Source: Tetragonia tetragonoides (taxonomy: Eukaryota > Streptophyta > Magnoliopsida > Caryophyllales > Aizoaceae). Taken from it: 64,000 bases of DNA. A model generated the notes under the pieces. The model searched no databases, was not told the DNA's origin, and saw only the letters and a list, made by a program, of their open reading frames with translations. The stretch spans positions 4,639,001-4,703,000 of the forward strand of contig CM076151.1 of NCBI GenBank assembly GCA_038025085.1, given 5' to 3'. How positions within the stretch are numbered: position 1 is the first letter of the stretch; every line of letters starts with the position of its first letter. The translations under genes and the position numbers were made by a program. Below, one piece after another: positions 60,034-64,000 of the stretch.

Positions 60034-61914
60034 TGTTTAAAATTTTGTGTTCGAGAGGTGAATATGCACAAGAGTTCAGGCTGCTAGTATAATCAAACAG
60101 AGAGTTGGTATGATCAGATTACATAAAGTGGTTAGCTTTTGTTAGTGGCCAACTTTAGTCTCAACTTATACAGTAAATGGGAATAATAAAAGACTAGAGA
60201 GAACCTGCTGCGAAAGAGTCTACCTCCTTGTGATTATTTATTGTTTTTTTTAATCCTTGCAGTATATTTAATTATAATATGCTTAATTACCTATTACCTT
60301 TACTAATGCAAACAATGGAGTCGCTAATGGTGTTTAAGGGTTGTTTTGTGCAAATAGTTCACTTAGGTTGGTTTGGAGAATAGGGTCCCACTTAGAGATT
60401 GTTTTGTGGAAAAAGAAATATATCATAATATTCCACCAACCTCCACAACAGATGCACCTAGGTAAGGTAGAGTGGTAGACCGAGGAAACGGGTCGATTGG
60501 TTCAGTTTCAGCCTTGGTCAATTGATCACATTTGCATTTATTGTCAATATGCTTATAAAGTTTCTTGAATCCATATGGATATAAAAATAATAATAATAAT
60601 AATAAAAAAAAAAAAAAAACAGTTTGGTATTCAAGAGTGGTTTGCGTTTAGAACAGTTGTTTTCCAAAAGTCGGGTTCGGTAATTCGGTTTGGATCACCG
60701 AGTCTGGATCAGTTTTTCTAGGCTTACCTAGGGGCTAGCTATACACCAGAGGTTTATTGTCCCAGGTGAATTCCCAAACCGGCATCACTGGATGTGCACA
60801 CATTACACATGGTATTTTCTCCAATACCAAGCCCCTGATATAGTTTTTGTCATCTGTGCTCTGAAGTAGGCCAAACACAAAACAACTAGAGGAGCACAGA
60901 ATTTTATTTTAGATAAGGAGCACAGAAATTTACTTACCAAAGTTACTAGAAGTTAATCGTCACAACACATTGCAAGCATACCAAGGGTCCATAAAAGTTT
61001 CCTGATGCCTGGAAGATAAAACACTTTAACAAACTACTAACAGAGTATCAAGGAGGAAGGATATGAGTAATACAGCAGTTGTCATCTCAGTTCAAAGCTG
61101 AGTATATTTGAAACTACAATAACCAAGAGACTAGGGAGACTCAAATGACTTGGCCGTCTGTCAAATAGAAATATTTTGACACATGGGAAACTGGGAACTT
61201 CCAATACTCCCTCCGGTTCATGGAAATCTTTACACTTTCCTTTTCGGTTTGACTCATGGAAATCTTTACGTTTCCTTATATGGTACGGAGTAATGTACAC
61301 ATGAATACCACGTGAAAATGTGGTTAACCATCATATCTCGAATAACAAAAAGCTGCAACTTTATACATGTAGTATTACTTAGCCTAAAAGATCCAAGTAC
61401 ATGAGACACGCAGTTATTGAAGAGAACATGTTTTCCCTTTGAATCCTCTCTTCCCTTCTTTATTAACGATTATTGAACTCATCATATCTGTAACGGAATA
61501 ATACACAGACTACAAGACACTTACATACACTGTTAATCATTCTGATTCTTTATAAAAAACTTATCAATAGGAATATATTTCCTTTGTTCTGGTGATGACT
61601 TGAGCTTTTTCCGTCTGTTTTGGCTCAACATCTGGTCTTTCGGGATATGCCTATCCAAAAATAGATAAACAAAAAAAAAATCCTCAGTGTGATTGTTTTC
61701 ACTGTCTCCAAAATAAGATTTATTAGCACCTAGGGAAAGTTTACTAATTACTATATATGGATGACTCAAGTCGGAATGGGTGTACTAGGATACTACACAT
61801 TCATACACGATGAAGTCAACTACTACCATCTCTTCCACAACTAACCCAGGATGGAAGGGATGTTCATTTCATGGAGCATTAACGGAAAAAGGTTTTAAAG
61901 AAAAGAAGGGAGTT
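60034..61914. other. Spacer between the NLR pseudogene and POLH
   Basis: It contains the NLR promoter, an (AAT)n plus A run at about 60584-60619, a Stowaway MITE at 61207-61290, and a stretch at 60965-61095 related to 56790-56950 (shared GGTCCATAA, AGTTTCCTGAT.CCT, AGATA.AAACACTT and GTTGTCAT.TC). No gene. Confidence 0.5.
61207..61290. mobile_element. Stowaway-type MITE with TA target
   Basis: The left end CTCCCTCCGG and right end ACGGAG are the Stowaway terminal repeats, with TA on both outer sides (61205-61206 and 61291-61292). The inside has CATGGAAATCTTTAC twice. Confidence 0.7.
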
Positions 61915-63534
61915 CTACCTTGGCTTCCACTGATGATTTGTTAGGCTGCTACCAGAAGACTCCACCTGCAGCCGTTCAGCAAAATGAAAGTCAGAGTGTT
62001 CTTGTCTTTCATCAAGAAACTCGGGAGGCAATTCGGTTCCACAAATAGAACATTTGTAGTCTTCTATCCAATGAAACTGATCTCGAAAACATGAGGAAGG
62101 GAGAGGATCGTCACATTGAGAATCACTACACCTTGCTGCTTCATCAGTAGCTTTGATATCTACAGGAGGTGCATGTAACTGCACCGGTAGCCTAGCATCT
62201 GGTTCATATGATTCTGAGATATTCCCACCAGATCCTGAAGCACTCACCTGTAGAGATAATAAAACACAATAAATCAAACAAGTATCCAAGAATAGGCACC
62301 TACTTTTCATATCCAAGTGAGATAACTAATACGAGTATAACAAAATGTGTCATACTTCTGCTAGTATGTGACTGGAAGGTTCATTGTCTTGGTCCACATC
62401 AGTGGCATTTTCATTTATGCTATAGTTGCTGCATCCGAAATCTGATAATTTATCGCTGTCAAAGATATCTTCGGGGACATAATCAGCACTGTGACAAGCA
62501 GTAAGATCATTGCCTTGGTCATTTGCAAGACTTGTACCCTTCACGTTTAATCCTGAACTACTACTGGAACGCATATTACTTCCAGAAGCATCTCCCAATA
62601 TCACAAAGTTGGTAATGGATTTTTGTGTAGGATCAGATGGTCCAGCCTTCTCTTCACTAAACTGAGAAACTCGCAGGCCTATCATAAAACAACAGAAAAA
62701 CCCATCAACTCTTGTAGAATCCACATCTGATTTTGTATAGATAGACCACTGTACTGTCTTGAAGGCCTAGGAATACTCCAGCAAAAAAAGTAAATCCACA
62801 AAAGTGTGTGGCATACATTTCCGTAAATCAGTCAAAGAGAGACCACAAAAAGTCCTAGTAACATGAGACAAGACATGCTAAAATTGTGGCATTCGAAATA
62901 ACTTTATTATCCTTTTTGCTTCCGACCTGTAAGCTTATTTGTGGCAACCAAAATTAAGCTTCTGGTTTAAAAAGATATCCATACAATTATGAGCCCTTGC
63001 TCCAATTGATTATTCAGTGGAATTTATCATATTGATCTGTGAAGAAAAATCCTTGTCAGTATGAGGTCCAGATGTACGCAGTCTTAACACTTGTCAGTAT
63101 TGAACAATTTACCCGAAAAAACCGTTTTTAAAATGAAAAAAAAAAAGTTTTCGTGGGTCTTTCGGAAACAGTCTCTCTTCTAGGCGACTAGTTAGGGGTA
63201 AGACTGCGTACATCTGGACCTCCCCAGACCCCGCCCTAGGCGGGATACTTACTGGGTTGTTGTTGTTGTTGTTGTATCTGTGAAGAAAAATCCAAGGGGG
63301 CCTCAATAACCTTTGACAAAATCTTAAGCAAGCTAAACTTTTGCCCTACCAATAAGTCTTAGCGATGAAGGAAGTTCAGCTCTCAGCAGTTTCCTTGCAT
63401 GCAACAATATATCCTCTGATGAACATATGTACTTCTGCAATGTCACCGCTCTAGTTCGAACCTACAAAATCCAGAACTAAATGAATCAATAGCTGAACCA
63501 AAATATTGAGAGCCTCCCCCCACCCCCCAACAAA

Positions 63535-63607
<73 letters not shown>

Positions 63608-63934
63608 CCTCATTCTTAGCATTGTCACATCCATTGCCCGAACACAACAATAAAGAATGGACATCAGGATCCTCGTGTATAAATTTTTTCGAAGTCTTTA
63701 AGCAACCATGTGCAATGGTCCCTGAAAATTTCACATATTTCTGATGCATGTGTACACATACAAGAATGCATCTACATTTGCTTTTGTGCTTGTGGATATA
63801 TGAAATTGGGAAAAGAATAAGTCCAGACAAGAGAAAGGCCACCTCAAATGATGCAGTTTTCAGTCTAAGTGTCAGGTTTCTTCCACGAAGTCCTTCCTTT
63901 TGCAAATCAGTTGCTAGCATTTCAGCAAGTTCAG
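61915..63934 (-). CDS. POLH: DNA polymerase eta (POLH, Y family), C-terminal exons, partial
   Basis: Four minus-strand exons are visible: 63934-63843, 63461-63350, 62678-62356 and 62247-61915 (stop TAG at 61917-61915). Phases fit throughout; upstream exons with the catalytic palm lie beyond the right edge. The first two exons encode the little-finger (DNA-contacting) domain: LQKEGLRGRNLTLRLKTASFE, then TRAVTLQKYI and LRAELPSSLRLIG. The next is a long unstructured linker. The last carries a ubiquitin-binding UBZ3 zinc finger: YKCSICGTELPPEF then ERQEHSDFHFAERLQ (C-x2-C...H-x3-H). Pol eta inserts bases opposite UV photoproducts; the UBZ recruits it to ubiquitinated PCNA in the nucleus. A SINE and a GA microsatellite lie in its introns. 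The visible part is intact. Confidence 0.88.
63053..63275 (+). mobile_element. SINE (TS/Au-like) with 18-base target duplication in a POLH intron
   Basis: ATCTGTGAAGAAAAATCC flanks it perfectly at 63035-63052 and 63276-63293. The 3' part (AAGACTGCGTACATCTGGAC, then CCCCAGACCCCGCC, GGGATAC and ACTGGG) plus a (TTG)n tail is the signature of the TS/Au SINE superfamily. The 5' part contains an inverted copy of 24 bases of the same body (63063-63086 against 63199-63222), so the insertion is internally rearranged. Confidence 0.85.
63539..63605. repeat. (AG)n microsatellite, about 67 bases
   Basis: A perfect dinucleotide run in a POLH intron, bordered by a C-rich stretch. It reads as Leu-Ser repeats in spurious frames. 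Confidence 0.95.
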
Positions 63935-64000
63935 CTGCAAATAGTAACCAAAGAAAGTAAAATTGTCAGTGTATATTCATCAATGTGCCTGCAAAGAGGT

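Noticed and set aside
63443..63664. Leu-Ser repeat protein
   Set aside because: Translation of the (AG)n microsatellite in a POLH intron.

Overview
This is a gene-bearing stretch of a flowering-plant (eudicot) nuclear genome. The evidence is multi-exon genes with GT-AG introns, plant-only gene families (WRKY, HLS1, PnsB1, LPA3, NLR), AT-rich spacers, MITEs, tRNA-derived SINEs, an L1-type LINE relic, a Helitron end and TTTAGGG-like repeats. The SINE and repeat style is reminiscent of Caryophyllales/Amaranthaceae, but that is an impression and not a search result.

Layout, left to right. 1-1060: the right-hand part of a foldback/Mutator-like element cut by the window edge. 3022-4744 (+): WRKY40-like group IIa transcription factor with W boxes in its promoter. 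5859-8750: MITEs in spacer. 10371-16537 (-): five-exon DNA-3-methyladenine glycosylase I (TAG type), whose introns hold four SINEs and a MITE. 17570-20960: a repeat-rich block of degenerate GTGTCA repeats, a GC hairpin, a CTGGAGTCACC minisatellite, telomere-like repeats and a GAAAAC/GTTTTC tract. 21322-23651 (+): B1-type mitotic cyclin with MSA-like promoter sites. 24502-30645 (+): PnsB1/NDF1, a subunit of the chloroplast NDH complex, with a 4.2-kb intron full of transposon relics and a 4-bp duplication that breaks the frame. 31102-33815 (-): phospholipid N-methyltransferase (PLMT). 34-40 kb: gene-poor spacer with a SINE pair. 40140-43594 (+): HOOKLESS1-like acetyltransferase. 44076-49407 (-): LPA3, a photosystem II assembly factor, 12 exons reconstructed. 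51722-54912 (+): VDAC/porin with an in-frame stop in exon 2. 55147-55916 (-): GNAT-like protein of unknown role. 57271-60033 (-): decayed CC-NB-ARC-LRR resistance gene flanked by diverged local duplications. 61915-63934 (-): 3' exons of DNA polymerase eta, running off the right edge.

The genes are independent housekeeping, regulatory and defence loci and do not form a pathway cluster. Three loci carry lesions: PnsB1, VDAC and the NLR. The NLR is clearly a pseudogene. For PnsB1 and VDAC everything else is intact, so allelic null mutations, very young pseudogenes and assembly errors all remain possible. I found no convincing previously undescribed gene system. The least explained material is the composite repeat block at 17.5-21 kb and the duplicated flanks of the NLR locus.
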